A model generated the notes under the pieces. The model was not told the DNA's origin. It saw only the letters and a list, made by a program, of their open reading frames with translations, and searched no databases. Of a DNA stretch of 64,000 nucleotides, positions 35,701 to 49,600 are shown piece after piece. Each line of letters begins with the position of its first letter. Position 1 is the stretch's first letter. This DNA is from Macrosoma leucophasiata. Lineage: Eukaryota > Arthropoda > Insecta > Lepidoptera > Hedylidae. The position numbers and the translations under genes were made by a program. The stretch is taken from the NCBI GenBank assembly GCA_036365455.1, contig JAWQUS010000023.1, positions 9,858,001 to 9,922,000 on the forward strand, given 5' to 3'.

Positions 35701-38700
35701 GGATGTAATACTTTCCCTCTGTAAGTTTGTTTAAAGGGACAAGACTCATGTGACCACTATCGAGATAGTCTTTCATGAAGTCGTTGTACTGGTGATGCAA
35801 CTCTGGATTTCTCCTAAGTTTTCGTTCGATTGAGTGAAAAAAACGCAAAGCGATGTCACGAGATCCAGGAAAAGAACGATCCTGCTCTTCTTCCTTGAAA
35901 GGCAGAGTGACCACGTATCTGCCAACCGAATCACGGGTATGATGAGTTGCGAAGATTTCTTCACAGCGAGTTTCCTCAGGGGTTAGATGTCGAGGTGACG
36001 GAAATGATTCCAACTCCCAGAAGCGCTTGATTTCCTCATGAAGCAGATCATCGTCTTGGCCGAAAAACGATTGAACTTCGTCCTGACAGCCGGCACCACC
36101 CAGTAAGAGCCAGCCAAACACTGAATTCAGAGCTGAGGGTTGATTTGGACCTCCATCCACACGGCCAGGAAGGAGAAGAGAAGTAAACACCTCAGCGCCG
36201 AGAAGCAGATCTACAGGACCAGGCTTGTCGAAGTTAGGGTCAGCCAAGGCGAGATCCTTGATATGATGCCACGACGATTTATTAATACGAGTTGAAGGTA
36301 TCCTACCACAAATGCTAGGCAACGTGAGCGCGTCGATAGAAAAGAGGCTGTTGCTGTTAGCACCAACCTCAAGGCGAACTGCACCTGATATAGACGAAGA
36401 TGCTTGTCCCAAACCACGAACACGACGAGAAGTAAGTGTGCGGGCGACACCTAAGATGGTGGCAGCACGTTCACTGATGAAGTGAGCCTGGCTACCCGAA
36501 TCTATGAGAGCACGAAACGATTGGAAGTTGCCTGAGGAATCACGAAGTTGCACAGTGGCTGTTGATAACAGTACCACAGAATTATCACCTATGCTCGTAA
36601 GTACTCTTACAGGTTGCTCTGGACTACTGCTCGAATCGGCTTGACTTGATGAAGCAGATAAATTAGCATCATCATCTCGATGAAGCAAGGTGTGATGACG
36701 TTGACGACACTTTTGGCAACTAAAAAATGATCTACAATTCTTTAAACTGTGCGAAGGTTTTAAGCAGTTGAAACACCAACGGTTGGTTTTAGCGAATTCA
36801 ATCCGTTCCGCAACAGAAAGCTTTGTGAACCGTTCACAAGAACTGATCGAATGATTTTCTGAACAGAAGGAGCACTTGACAATTGGTGTTGTGACTGATG
36901 CTTCAGATGCCGTAATCGTTCGAATTTTAGGTTTATCAGCAGTAGATTTAGTGTTGCTAGTGCTGGAAAGGAATACCGTAGTCGGTTTCGATTTAAACGA
37001 TTTATTACTTGGTGGTATTTTAGGTATAGATTTATCGTGTGCACGGTTGGTAGTAGAGTGACTACGCTCTTGTGACAAAAAAATGTGTATCTCGAACAAG
37101 GGCCTCGCATGTCATATTTAAAAATTTATACAAATCTCTAAATTCGGGAAGTTCGGCAGTTGAATGACTTCGTTCAAATGCACAGCGAGTCTTAGAATCG
37201 AGTTTCGATAATATGAGATAACACAGAATAAAGCTCCACTAATCCGTAGGTAAATCAAGACTTTTCAAAATATTTAAATTTTCACTAATTAAATCAAGTA
37301 CACGACGGAATTCTGAAGGAGAACTCGATTTAAAATTAATATTTAATATTTCTTTCCAGCACGTAAAAGCCAACTCACGCTTATCACGATACCTAGTGAG
37401 CAAGGCTTGGTAGGCTTCGCTATAGAAAGTACCCTTAACTGGGTACGTACGAATAAGACCAAGTGCGTCACCTGACAAACTTGATATAAGATAATGCATA
37501 CGTTCAGTGTCTGACAATGTTTCGTTATTATGGATCAACGAATTAAAAACATCATAGAATTCAGGCCACTCTTTAATAGCTCCTGAAAACGTTGGAATTT
37601 TGATTTTTGGTAATTTAACATTACAGACGCTCGAGCGATCACGTTCAGTACGTTTTTCATCGTTACTAGGAATAAGTTCCCTATAAATAGTAGCAATTTT
37701 AATGTAAATGTCATCAAATTGTTCGCGTATTAAATCTTCTTTCTCTTCCGATGTGCCATCAATAATGCCAAGAATGTCCGTATGAGCCTGCTCAAAACTT
37801 TCACAAAGTCGCGGCATGACAGCATGATGAGAAAGAAACGTGTTCAGAAGAGATCTATCATCTTGAGCTAGCTCAGCTGCCTCCAAAGTTTTTTCAAGAC
37901 GTCGCAGAGCTAGTGTACGCTTCCTCCGTAAAACCGGTAAGTCTTGCATAGTTAATTCGGAAGTAGCATGTGAGCCACGCCTCGATGTTGTGTCGTGCTT
38001 AGAACGTCGCCGAGTTGCGTACATCGTTGTGAGAGACTAGTACAAACGAAATACGACAAAGCAGTGTACACAAGCTACGGCTTAGCACGCGCAATGCTAA
38101 AAAACGTGAAAAATAATTTAATTAAAAGAATTGAAGAACCATTTATCTATTAAAACGATTTAGTGTTACGATATCCCGCGAGTCAGGTTCCCAACCGAAC
38201 TCGTCCTCTTATAATTACGAGGGGATGTGGAACTATACGAGAATAATTAAAAGTTAAACAATAGAATACCTAATTAAACGATATGTAGGTATAGCACGGT
38301 CCAGTTTTTACGAGAGCGATCGAGCACTATTATTATAATAATAATGGTGCTTCACGATAGGTACCTATCACTTTAGAGTACCTAATGAGCTAAGTTACGT
38401 AAACACGATTGTTATTGTTTGCAGTTGAATAATTTCGCTTATGGTAAGTCACTCGATGAATAGGACGTCAGAATTATTTACGAGCCATTTATAATAGGTA
38501 AGTAAATTACGATAAAAAACGACCTAACTACGATAGTTGCATACTTACCTACCTACACCACTAAAAAGAATCAGATAAACAAGTGCGAGAACCAGCGATG
38601 TTATACCGCGATATAAATAGAATGTATAAACAACGCTAGGCAACGATAAATTGCAACTTGAATACCTATCCACTTTTACATAGTGTAGGTCTATGAGATA

Positions 38701-41700
38701 AGCGACGAATTTTAGGTACCTACGTAATTAAGGCAAACCTGTGTCAACAAACAACAATAGAATGCTGCTCCTCTTTTACGATAGGTTTTTACCAAAGCGA
38801 ATAAGTGAAAGGCGCAAGCAATTGTATTATTGTGTTGTACGTAGGTATGTACCTAGGAGCGAAGAACAATTATTTACTTAAAAAAAACTTAAATACGCGT
38901 ATGATACGATGTTATAAACAACAGTTAGACGAATAGGATTTTACCGGGTTTGTGTATATTCACGTAAAACGTACCTACCTATATCCAAACCGCTAAACGT
39001 TGAATATTGAAAACGATTTGTAAACTAGGTAGCTACACACAATAATTATGCCGAACGGAACACTTGGTATTTGCAACGGTTGTACCTTCGGATTACTAGA
39101 TCACACTAGGTAGGTATGTTACTCCTGGTGACCTACAAATTTTTACATAGAAATCGAATTTATTAATTTATTCAGAATCGTTCATTTATAGAAATCGAAA
39201 TCGAAAAAATATATATATATGGATGCGTAAGATGAGGATATCTTTCCAATGTTAACGATCGATCAACACGTTAATTGAATATAATTGTTACGTGTACAGG
39301 GCAGAATCTCCCAACTTTCCCGAAATTAGGGAGTTCAAAAAAGTCGGTAGGAAGAAAAATTGTACGTGTATGGTTTTACGAAAGTTAATGAAAAATGGAT
39401 AATTCCCGGGTTTCGGCACCAAAATGTATTGTGAGGGCCCGGTTTCATTCGGTTGGCGTCTCACAAACAGGGACTCCCACAAGGGAGAACGGTCTAATAG
39501 GTCGTCTGACTAACCTGCGGTTCCAGCTTTCGGCATTTATGTTGTCTTGATCCTGTGGTCTTCGAGTTCTTTCTTCGTTTTCACTCCCGGCCGGGGTGTC
39601 GAGTCACGGGTGGCCCTGGACCAGCCACAAAACGCGCGCGTTCGGGATCACGAATTTCAAGCGTCTCTTTTCCCGTTGCAAGTTCGATTCGCTACAGGTA
39701 GTGGCGAGTGGTGACGTCAGTGACGTCTTGTCAGAATCGACCAATGACCGTGAAGAGTGCCAAGGAGTACCAACCTAAGTGTAAGCTTGAGAATTGTATA
39801 CCAACTTTGAAATAATATGATGACGGTACAAAGCTGTTGATGGGTATTTGGGTATGTGTTTATATGCAAATATTTAAATGCCATGGACGTTCACATTATG
39901 TTTATTCTATATCAATTCTATTTAATAATATTTGTATTAAATCTAAGGTTTTGAAAAAAGAGCAACACGCTGAGTTTGTTGTGTAGCGGAGTTCTTCTCA
40001 GTAGTACCTGCACTTGGAACTCTGCTAAGTGAATGACTATGATTATGACGAACAGATTTTCTTTTTCTTCTATGAAGGAATTGAAAAATTTGATGATTTC
40101 CATATCAGTTAAATATTATTTTTAAATTGGTATTTATGAATACCTATTGGATAATTATTAAAAGTCATTCTCTCTCGGTAGCTTATAGCACCCGACCCGC
40201 AAAAGTGTCCATGTAGACCAATTTGAAATAAATGATTTCAATTTTGAATTTTGTAATTTTAGAATAGCGTTTCCATTGAACTTGTTTCTGTAATTGTGAC
40301 AAGATGCCACGTTTCACCAAAAGTTACCAATCTCAAAAAGTATTCCTTAGAGTAGGTAGGTACCTACATATTCTAAGCAGCGTCAAAGACAATGGAAAAC
40401 AGGTTGGAAATAATTCTAATTATTTTTTTGGCATATTGAAAACCTTCTAGCTGAAGTCGGAAATAAGATACCTACATTACCTATTAGCAGAAGTGAAACG
40501 GAAGTTTGCTATTAATTAATGAATTAAGTATTAGTCACAACAAATACTGCACTATACAATTATTTCTTGGTGACAGAGGCCCAGGAAGACCAAGGCTGAC
40601 CTACCATGACCAAATAGGTCTAGTTCTGTCTGATGGTGCGGTCAAAATTCTTAGGAATCGGCGTGCATGTATGAAGAGAATGATGAAGATAGATGAGGCA
40701 GGGGAGGTATGTCAGGACCGGGATATCTGGCGCTCTACACTCTCTGCCTACCCCGTTAGTTAGGGACCTGGCGTGAATATACATACAATACCATTTTTTT
40801 GAATGCCTAAAGAAGTAATGGTGTAGTTGTTAGAAGCATCGCTTAGTAGTACAGATAAGTATTTTTTTCGCCAAGTTCACGGATAAGTGGTCCAAACGAT
40901 TAAAAAAATAGTGCATAAGTACCTTTCCCCGAATGCATTAGTCGCTATTTATTTTATCTAGCTTTAGCAGTTTCTCGACGAACTACCTACATGCCCAAAA
41001 TTATTAGTAACATGTTTTGCCTTATCTTGTGGCCATGGAGGTGCCTTGCTACAAATATTGGTTATCAAGGTGCTGAAAACTCGGCCGATCCTGAACATAA
41101 TCAACTCGTACAACGATAGATTCAGCTCATTAATATTTATATAAGTAGTTGTTCGGCTTGACCGGCTTTTTTAGAAATAGCGATTAGGTATTTGTCTATC
41201 GATATCACTTTCGTACCGCATGAAGATATTAACTACACTCAGATTTATGCTATTGCTTTGCCCTAATATGAAGGGAACAGATTTAAACCTAGACAAGACA
41301 AAATCTTAGGCGGTCGATCGGGTTGTATTGCTATTCTTATTTATTTTTAAAATAGGTATTTGATTCGGATAACAAGTGAGGTGAGTGTGACACGCGAGTG
41401 TTCAAAAAGTTGTATAATGTCTCAACGTGGTTACGATTTTTTTAATATTCTCCTTTGTTCCAGTTAGTTGTCGATATTATTATTGCTGTCAAATTTTCAA
41501 GTCAGTTAGTATCCTCTTTAAAAGAAATAGTGATAATTAATCTGACTGTTGTGTCTTTCGTAGGTAAGCGATAAACAAGCGACAGTGATCGTTATTACCT
41601 ATAGGAGGTAGGTACAACTAAAAAATAATTAATTAAATACGCTTACACTTACAGCCCCACACTAGTTTTAAACCTGTATCGTGGGTATCTACCGTTGTTT

Positions 41701-44700
41701 ACACACAACACATACCTAGTATAGTGTAAAGTTGACATCAATAACAATGCCTATTACAATTTCGATGAATCGCGCCCCAGTTTCCAGTGGTATTTTACTA
41801 ACTTTCAGCTCCCTCATCAGTCTCAAAACTTAGTGTTGCTATTTTAATAAAAAAATATTATCATAATAAACATTAATCATTTAATTAAAATTTATTATTA
41901 TTATTATTATTAATCATACAGTTGCGATGTTTAATGATAAAAAAAAACCAGAAGTGGTCGGTTTTAAGCGTTTTATGGGTATTTAATTACTTACATTGCT
42001 TTTTATGTACATTGACGCTAATAAAAGCGCGATAAAAAGTAAGTAAGTAAAATAAGATTAAATACAAAAATGAGTGTAAAAATCGCCATTGCAAAATTTC
42101 CTCAAGAAACAAAATAATAAAAAGATTATTATTTTATTTTAAAGTAAAATGGAAAGAAAAATTTGACTTCAGGCGAGACTCGAACTCGCGGCCTACTGGG
42201 AATCTAGTCCAGCCGCTCTTCCAATTGAGCTACTGAAGTCCTGCCCGATTTGTCAAATCTTTCCTTCACATTTGTTGCATTGCTTTATGGTAGCAGCAGC
42301 GCCATCTATTGCCAACTATGCTAGTTAGGCAAGAAAGAAGAATGTAAAGGAAAGATTTGACAAATCGGGCAGGACTTCAGTAGCTCAATTGGAAGAGCGG
42401 CTGGACTAGAGTCCCAGTAGGCCGCGAGTTCGAGTCTCGTCTGAAGTCAAATTTTTCTTTCCATTTTACTTTAAAATAAAATATATTTCATAAGAATGTG
42501 TTAATGCGAAATAATATAAAACAATTAAGAAGATTATTAGCCAACTTGCTACTATGAGTTGGATAAGACAAGTAAACAAAAATTAAACTTTTTATTGGTT
42601 TAAGCACTTTTAGAGGCCTCGTGTAAGTCATCTAGTTGTCAGAAAATGTAAGTTTTCAACGATTTTCGATTTCTAAGCATCATCATACATACACTAGATA
42701 GGTAGGTACTTCAACTGCTTCAGTAGTTTAGTTGTACCATGCCACTACTATCATGAGTTCGATCTCCAGGTTGAAGGGTTGAGTGCTGTTGGAACTGGTA
42801 TTTATATGTTTTTCGGAAGTTTTCCATTGTCATCTTTCAAGTTTGTTATTGTCTGGAGACGTCAGTGGGCTCGCCACCTATTGGACAAGACCTAACAGGC
42901 GAATCGTGCGTGTTTGCAGATAATAATATGCTGCTACTGCCTACAATTTCAGACAGTAAGAAACCCGACGTCCTAAAATTATTATTGGTTTTAAAACTTT
43001 TAGAGGCCTCGTGGAAGTCATCTAGTTACCAAAAAATTTACTAAAGGATTCAACGATTTCCGATTAGGTATGTATGTATCTTCACGCCAGGTCCCTAACG
43101 GGGTAGGCAGAGAGTGTAGAGCGCCAGATATCCCGGTCCTCACTGTCAACTTGCCACATCACTGTCAATAAAATATTGAAAAAAATCATATTAAATATTT
43201 TTATGCACTATGAGCAAATGACCACAAATAATTCGAAGATGCGTGGGTTATTGCATAAATCATAATTACTTAATACGTTAGCAAATTAAACCATATATTG
43301 CGATTATAGCATAACCGAAAACGTTTTTGTTTCCATAATAGTATGTCTAATTTACTACCTTCATACTGATTTACTATGGAAAACTACGCACGATGTGTTT
43401 AATTACAAAATCAAAAGTAATTAAACTTATAAATACCAAGACTCAATTTGATAAGATAAAATTAACTAAGCAATTTTATAAATAGTGCCAATAGTATTGA
43501 TGATCGCTTTATTTGATAGAACTCCTGAAATCGGTACAATGAAAATAGGACTCTATTCTTTAGATAACGATAATTGAGGCTAGAGGTCTCTGCATTAGTT
43601 TATGGTTGTGTAGTAAATAGAAGAGCATGCATACACACAATTTAGAACATATTCACCAACATCATCACCAGCTGACTGTCGGTCCATAGCTGGATTCTTC
43701 TTCCAATAGCTATTTTAATAATAAGTATAGGTACCTACATCATTTCTGTTCAATCCTACAAGAATACTCACTATACGTCCATCCGGGTATGTTTTTATAA
43801 CCCAACTAGCTATTTCAGTTACACACAACAGTTTAACAACGTTCTCCGCAGTTTCGACTGCAAAACGTTAAAAATGGTTTTTCAGTTTACGTCGGCAATT
43901 CAGGAAATGCTCTCTTAGTTACCATAACGCTCCCCAAGATACTTGAGGCATGCCCTCGCCTGCATACCTACGCCACACCGCGGACACTCCGCCAAAATTC
44001 CATACAAACGCTTGATTTGGTCTCTATTACACAGACATCTATCAGTGACGTGTATTTACACGTGCACCTGTGTGCGCAGCACGTAGAGATACCAAACGTC
44101 TCTCATAAGAGGGGGCGGAGGTTGGGTGAGGCGGGGAAATCGGTCGGGACGTCGAAGTGTCCATATATATATATATTATATACGTAGTCTAGCTCCACAA
44201 GACTAAACAATAATTTTGTGAAATTAATGTGCATTGTACTTGATATTGTAAAACATAGTTATAAGTGTCATATTGTGAAAATAGTTTTAAGGAACATATT
44301 TTGAAAAGACCCTACTGAGTTTTGTTTTGGCAGGTTTTTTCTCAGTAATGTGGGCTTTGGAACTCTGCCAGTGAATGACAAAGAATATCCCATATTTTTT
44401 TGTTTTGTCTTATTTTGCCGTTTGTAAAAGAAAGTATGGAACATTCTGTTGATACCTATTTTTATCATTAAGTATTTTTGGACTATTATTTATTTTATGT
44501 TGTTTACTTTGACATATTAATCAACGTATCAGTTGTTATTCGCTTTAATTTTATATTTGTAATTTGACCTATCACAAGCAAATTCTATTATTTCCAAGTG
44601 ATTAAATGAATTTTTGAGTTTGAGTTTGAGTAGTATTATTACATATTTTCTGCCTACGATACAAATGTTGAAAGTGTAGCGCGCGCTATGAAACTCATCT

Positions 44701-46573
44701 TTCTGCGTGGGGTGGACTTCTGTGCAACAAAGCGTTGAACAACGGCGGACGAAAAAAAAACTTTTAGCTCCAAATAATAAACTTTAAACACAGTAAACAA
44801 GCTCCACAACGTCCACTTGGGTTCAGGGTAAAAACACTCCTAAATGAATAAGCCCCTTTATAACTTCGCTTCGAGCGATTCTACGAACATACTATCTATT
44901 CCGAGTAAAATAAACATTGTACCGACATTTCCCAAATAATTTTAACATGTTAGGTGAAACACACATGAATACTGAATTTGCTTAAAAATGTTATCTTTAC
45001 AGCTTATTGTTTGATTAATCAGATTGTGTTTCAACAACAAAATTACCTACAGTCTAAAACGAAATATTTGATTAGCATGAATTATTAACGATTTGATGTG
45101 AATAATTACGATAGGTACCTAAACTTCAGATTTATAGTTCAATAAGCCTTTGCCGGTTAAAATGGAATAAATAACATAGTTTAACTTGTGTTTGCGATTT
45201 AAGTCAGCAACTTATTTCATTTTTTCAATAGTTTTAAAAATATTATTTATTTAAGTTTATTTATTTACTTGCCTATAATATTTAATTATTAAATTTGCTA
45301 CTAGTGAAGATAATGTAATTTTTTTTAAAACATTACGAACAAAGCGAACATTTTAAATTGTAAATATACCTATAGAGCACTAAATCTCGAGACAACCTTA
45401 ACTACGCACGAAAATGGCTCTCAGCCTAAATATTTAAGCAACTGCCTAAGGCTCTGTGGATCTCAACTTCCCAACTTGGGCTTAGGGTGTTGCTACGGAG
45501 AGTGAAATATTTTCAACTAGCTGGCCCGGCGAACTTCGTATCGCTTTAAAGTAAAGATTAAAAAATACACTACAGTTTTAGCGAAAGTAACAAACAATAA
45601 TTGATTTTTGAAAATTGCATGGCCTGTCCAGTTTCGGTAATACATCAAAATAAAAAGTGTACGTCATAATGGCGGGCAATTGACATTTGAATTTATAAAA
45701 TTATTGTTTTTATTTCACGAATTATCAAAAGATACGAATTTTGCGGATACATGTTCTCGACTCAGAATCATTATTTTTTTTACGATCTTTAATTGTAAAT
45801 AGGTTTCGATCGAGTCTACCGTAGATCTGTGGCAGCAAAAAATTAAATATAATGTCTGTACTTAGGTCCATAATGGCGGATGTTAAAAATTGAATATTAA
45901 CATTGTGCATTTTTAACCACTAATGTCATCAACTTTACCACTACCATAACCACCACCGTCACCACCACAAACGTCACCATCGCCATCAACGCCACCACCA
46001 ACACCAACATCACCAAACACCTATGCCACCAATGCCAACAAAACCACCACCACTACCACCACAACCAATTCCTCCAAAACTACCAACAACGCCACCAATG
46101 CCGCCATCGCGATTAAAAACCATCACCTCCACCACCAACGCCATCAACACCACCACCAGAGTCACCAACAATACCTACGCCACCAACGACACCAATGACA
46201 CCAAAGCCACTAACGCTACAAACGCAACTAACGCCACCAACGCCACCACCACCACCACCACCACCACCACCACCACCACCACTACCAACACCACCACCAC
46301 CACCACTACCAACACCACCAATGCCACCAACACCCACGAACTCCACCAAATACCTAAAAATTCTGTGAAAATTTGAGGCGTCTACTTGCTACCATTATTA
46401 TTATCGAGCAAAAATACAACACGTTTATTGTATGCCCCCTTGAATCTCTTAATATTTTCATATTCTTATTTTTTGTACTTAATTTTGTCGTTAAAGCAGT
46501 AGCAGAAATACATAATTCGTGAAAATTTTAGCTTTCTAGCTACCTATCACTGTATATGAGATACAGCCTGGTG

Positions 46574-46606
<33 letters not shown>

Positions 46607-49600
46607 GACAGACAGCGGAGGATTAGTAATGACCCTATTACCTTTTAGTTACGGAAGCCCAAAAAAGATAAAAGATAGAGAATAGTTTCAAATGAGCATT
46701 TATTGAAATGTTATTCATTACACATTTCTGAACGCACTTTTCAATCTTTAAAAAAAAAACAATATAAGTTCTGGCGGAAACCTTGAAAGAGGGGTGTGGT
46801 GCTCTTATTTTATTTCATTTTCTTGGTGTATTTTTGAGTTACATTAAATGGAGTTGGTGGCATTTTGTTTGATATAGGCTTATTACAGTGCCCGTGTATA
46901 GTGAAATAGAATAATAGTGCGAAAACACGTCCTTTCGTGTTGCCTCTAAAACTTCATTAAATTCGTAAATGTTCTGGTAAAGTAGCCATCATCATCATCA
47001 GCCATCGATCGTCCACTGCTGGACATAGGCCTTTCCCAATTTTCGCCACCACACTCGATCTTCGGCTTTTCGGACCCATCCGCTTCCTGCCAACCTCTTT
47101 AGGTCGTCAAAAAAAAAAGTCAAAGTAGCCATCGCTTTAATCGAATTACTGACTGTAACTGACTTTTACGCTGCTTATTACGAATATGAGATATCGTTTT
47201 ACTTAACACTGGCAATATGCGTAATAGCGATGCAATAATATTAAAAAATACAATACACGTAACAGTTTATTCATACACTTTAAATAGTTTATTAACGCAT
47301 GCATAAATGTCAATCATTACTTACAGATTTTGAATAAAAAATTTTACAGCTCCGAAACTAAAGAACTTTTGGGTTTTTCAAATATTCGTCAATTTTTCTT
47401 ATTTTTAAGATGTATTCTGTTATTCGGGGCGGAGAAAAATCCAACAAATCAAAAACCATGAAAATTGGTCCAGCAGATCTCGAGTTATAAGTGTTGTAAC
47501 AAATCCGACTTTGTTTTATATATAGAGTAAGGAGGTGCGATTGTCGCACAAGTCGTTGATTGCTGATAACCGGAATCTCAACTCGCAGGTAGGGTAGGGG
47601 CAGGGAAACGGCGACCCGTGGCCGTACCACGTGGCGGCGTGTAATGAACGGCACCCACTGACGACGTGTCACGGCATGCTTTGGCATACGAAATCATCCA
47701 GAGGTTGCCTGCTGATCGAGACAAAGAGGTAAATGCCTGGACGAAGTGAACGACATCTGTAGACACATTTCTTTGTTTGGGCGCTCGCACTAGCGTAGCC
47801 ACTGAGATTGCCTCCAGCTAGATTCAACCTCATTTTATCACATTTAGCTCTCACTTTCCTTAATACAGAACAGTAATTGAACGCCTTACGTCACTCGCAA
47901 TGTCACAACGTGCCGCGGTATCCTCTGGAATGACGCGACGTGCTACGACATGCCGCGGTAAGTCGCGTCATCACACAGAATATTTTGACCTATTCGTAAT
48001 AAAATAATGGAATGTTCCTAAAGTCAAGGTCGAAATCTTTTGTCCACGAAAAAATAATTTATCAGGTCCTGCCGCGTAGTCAATGGATATACATATACCG
48101 TATACCCCCGATTGCTCTAAAACAAAATCCGACTTATATATTTTGGAATACATATCTCTAACTAGTCTTTTTTGCTTAATCAAAATGTATACAATAATAC
48201 TGTTATCTGAATTGGCACGAGGAATTCATATACCAGATGACATGTTGAACCCTGAGTCTTCCTTGTGTAAGATAACAATAATGTAGGTGAATTAGCAACT
48301 ATATCTTTCTTACAACTGCTTCGATTACCAGAAATGTATTATTGAACTAGTTGTTGCTCGCGGCTTCGTCCCATGCATTTCGTTTATTACTATATACCAA
48401 TTTTCAGCCATTTACCTTGAAACTTCCACCCCCCAGATTAGGGTGGCGAGGCTATATACCTAACGGGACAAAAAGTAGCCTATGTCACTCTCCAGGACCT
48501 CAACTATCTCTGTTTAAAAAATCACACCAATCCGTTGCTCCGTTTTGACGTGAAAGACGGATTAACAAACACACAAACACGCATTCAAAGCGTGCCGTAA
48601 TACTCTGCATTCGAGTTCTACTCGTATGCAGAGTATCTGAATTCATAAAAAACGGTCAAGGCTTTTTTCATAAAAATAAAACCAAACAGAAGCTTAGAAA
48701 ACTACCGTCGCAATAATTAGAAAATATAAAGACATAAAATGTATTATTAGATGTATTTATAAATATTTTTTGTATGATAACCTGAGATAACCGATGTCAA
48801 TCAAGCTTATGACAATAAAAAATAAAAAGGACAATGAACGCTAATTACAAATATTTATTACTGTGCTAATAATTTGTACGCTGCTGAATAACAAGGATAC
48901 TACAGTCTTCATTCGTTTCTTCAGTCTAAATAAAAATCAATTAAACTTAAACATAACTCATAACATACGAGTAGGTCGCGTTGGAAAAGTTAATGACAAT
49001 TATGATTTTAAAATTAAATGTAGCATTGGATTTGCACCAGTCCTTAAAAAAATCCTGACCTTCATAAGAAGCAAGAAGAAGCTTATGAGAAATTATAAAT
49101 TCAAGAACGTTTCAAAGAGATACCTGCTCATCTACTTATATTTTCCTTTAAGTGATCATAAAGGTGTTAATATAAACATTAGTTTAATGTTTACGTAATA
49201 ATAGTTATCGTTTACCATGTCTGCATAGTTACAAGAATAACTTTAGAAATGGAATTCAGACCATCGAAGACAGAACACAGAACTGTGACATTTCAGAATT
49301 TTCCAGTCGTCACTGTATTTATTTTGAGTGTAAATATTTCACTTTTGTTATAATAATGGTAAGCAAACACTTGTTATGAAAATAGTAAATACGGACTATT
49401 TAACCAATTATTGTCATTATTTTGTTGGTTCTTCCATATTGTCATTGTCACCATGAGAAGTGTTAACATAGCTAGTGGAAATTTGATGTAACTATTATTA
49501 TGCACTTACACAAACGTACTTTATTGACCTAGTTTTGAAAGTCACTCAAACATTTTAAACTAACACTTTATATTTAGACGTTTCACTTTTGAACAGATAG

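Larger units (their letters stand above)
32236..39830 (-). mobile_element. BEL/Pao LTR retrotransposon, full length (7595 bp)
   Basis: Two 406-bp LTRs that read as identical bound the element; a 4-bp duplication AAGC is present at 32232-32235 and 39831-39834. In element order (minus strand): 5' LTR, tRNA-Phe type primer site, 1.4-kb leader, gag, pol with zinc knuckles, protease, RT, RNase H and integrase, polypurine tract, 3' LTR. The order protease-RT-RNaseH-integrase and the Pao-type protein motifs define the family. No envelope gene. Identical LTRs mean a recent insertion. Gag has a TAG and there is a frame offset before pol, so autonomy is doubtful unless recoding is used. It is in the same orientation as the host transporter intron. 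Confidence 0.95.

Noticed and set aside
42376..42448. Functional tRNA gene
   Set aside because: Part of a dispersed repeat with a fixed leader and tail; the anticodon arm has a mismatch and the implied serine anticodon lacks the long variable arm.
46023..46376. Long Thr/Asn/Pro-rich open frame (and Gly-rich frame opposite)
   Set aside because: Direct by-product of the CCA microsatellite; open in several frames and on both strands.
48863..49198. 111-codon forward frame
   Set aside because: Composition (Lys, Asn, Ile, Leu) fits random AT-rich DNA and no domain is visible.
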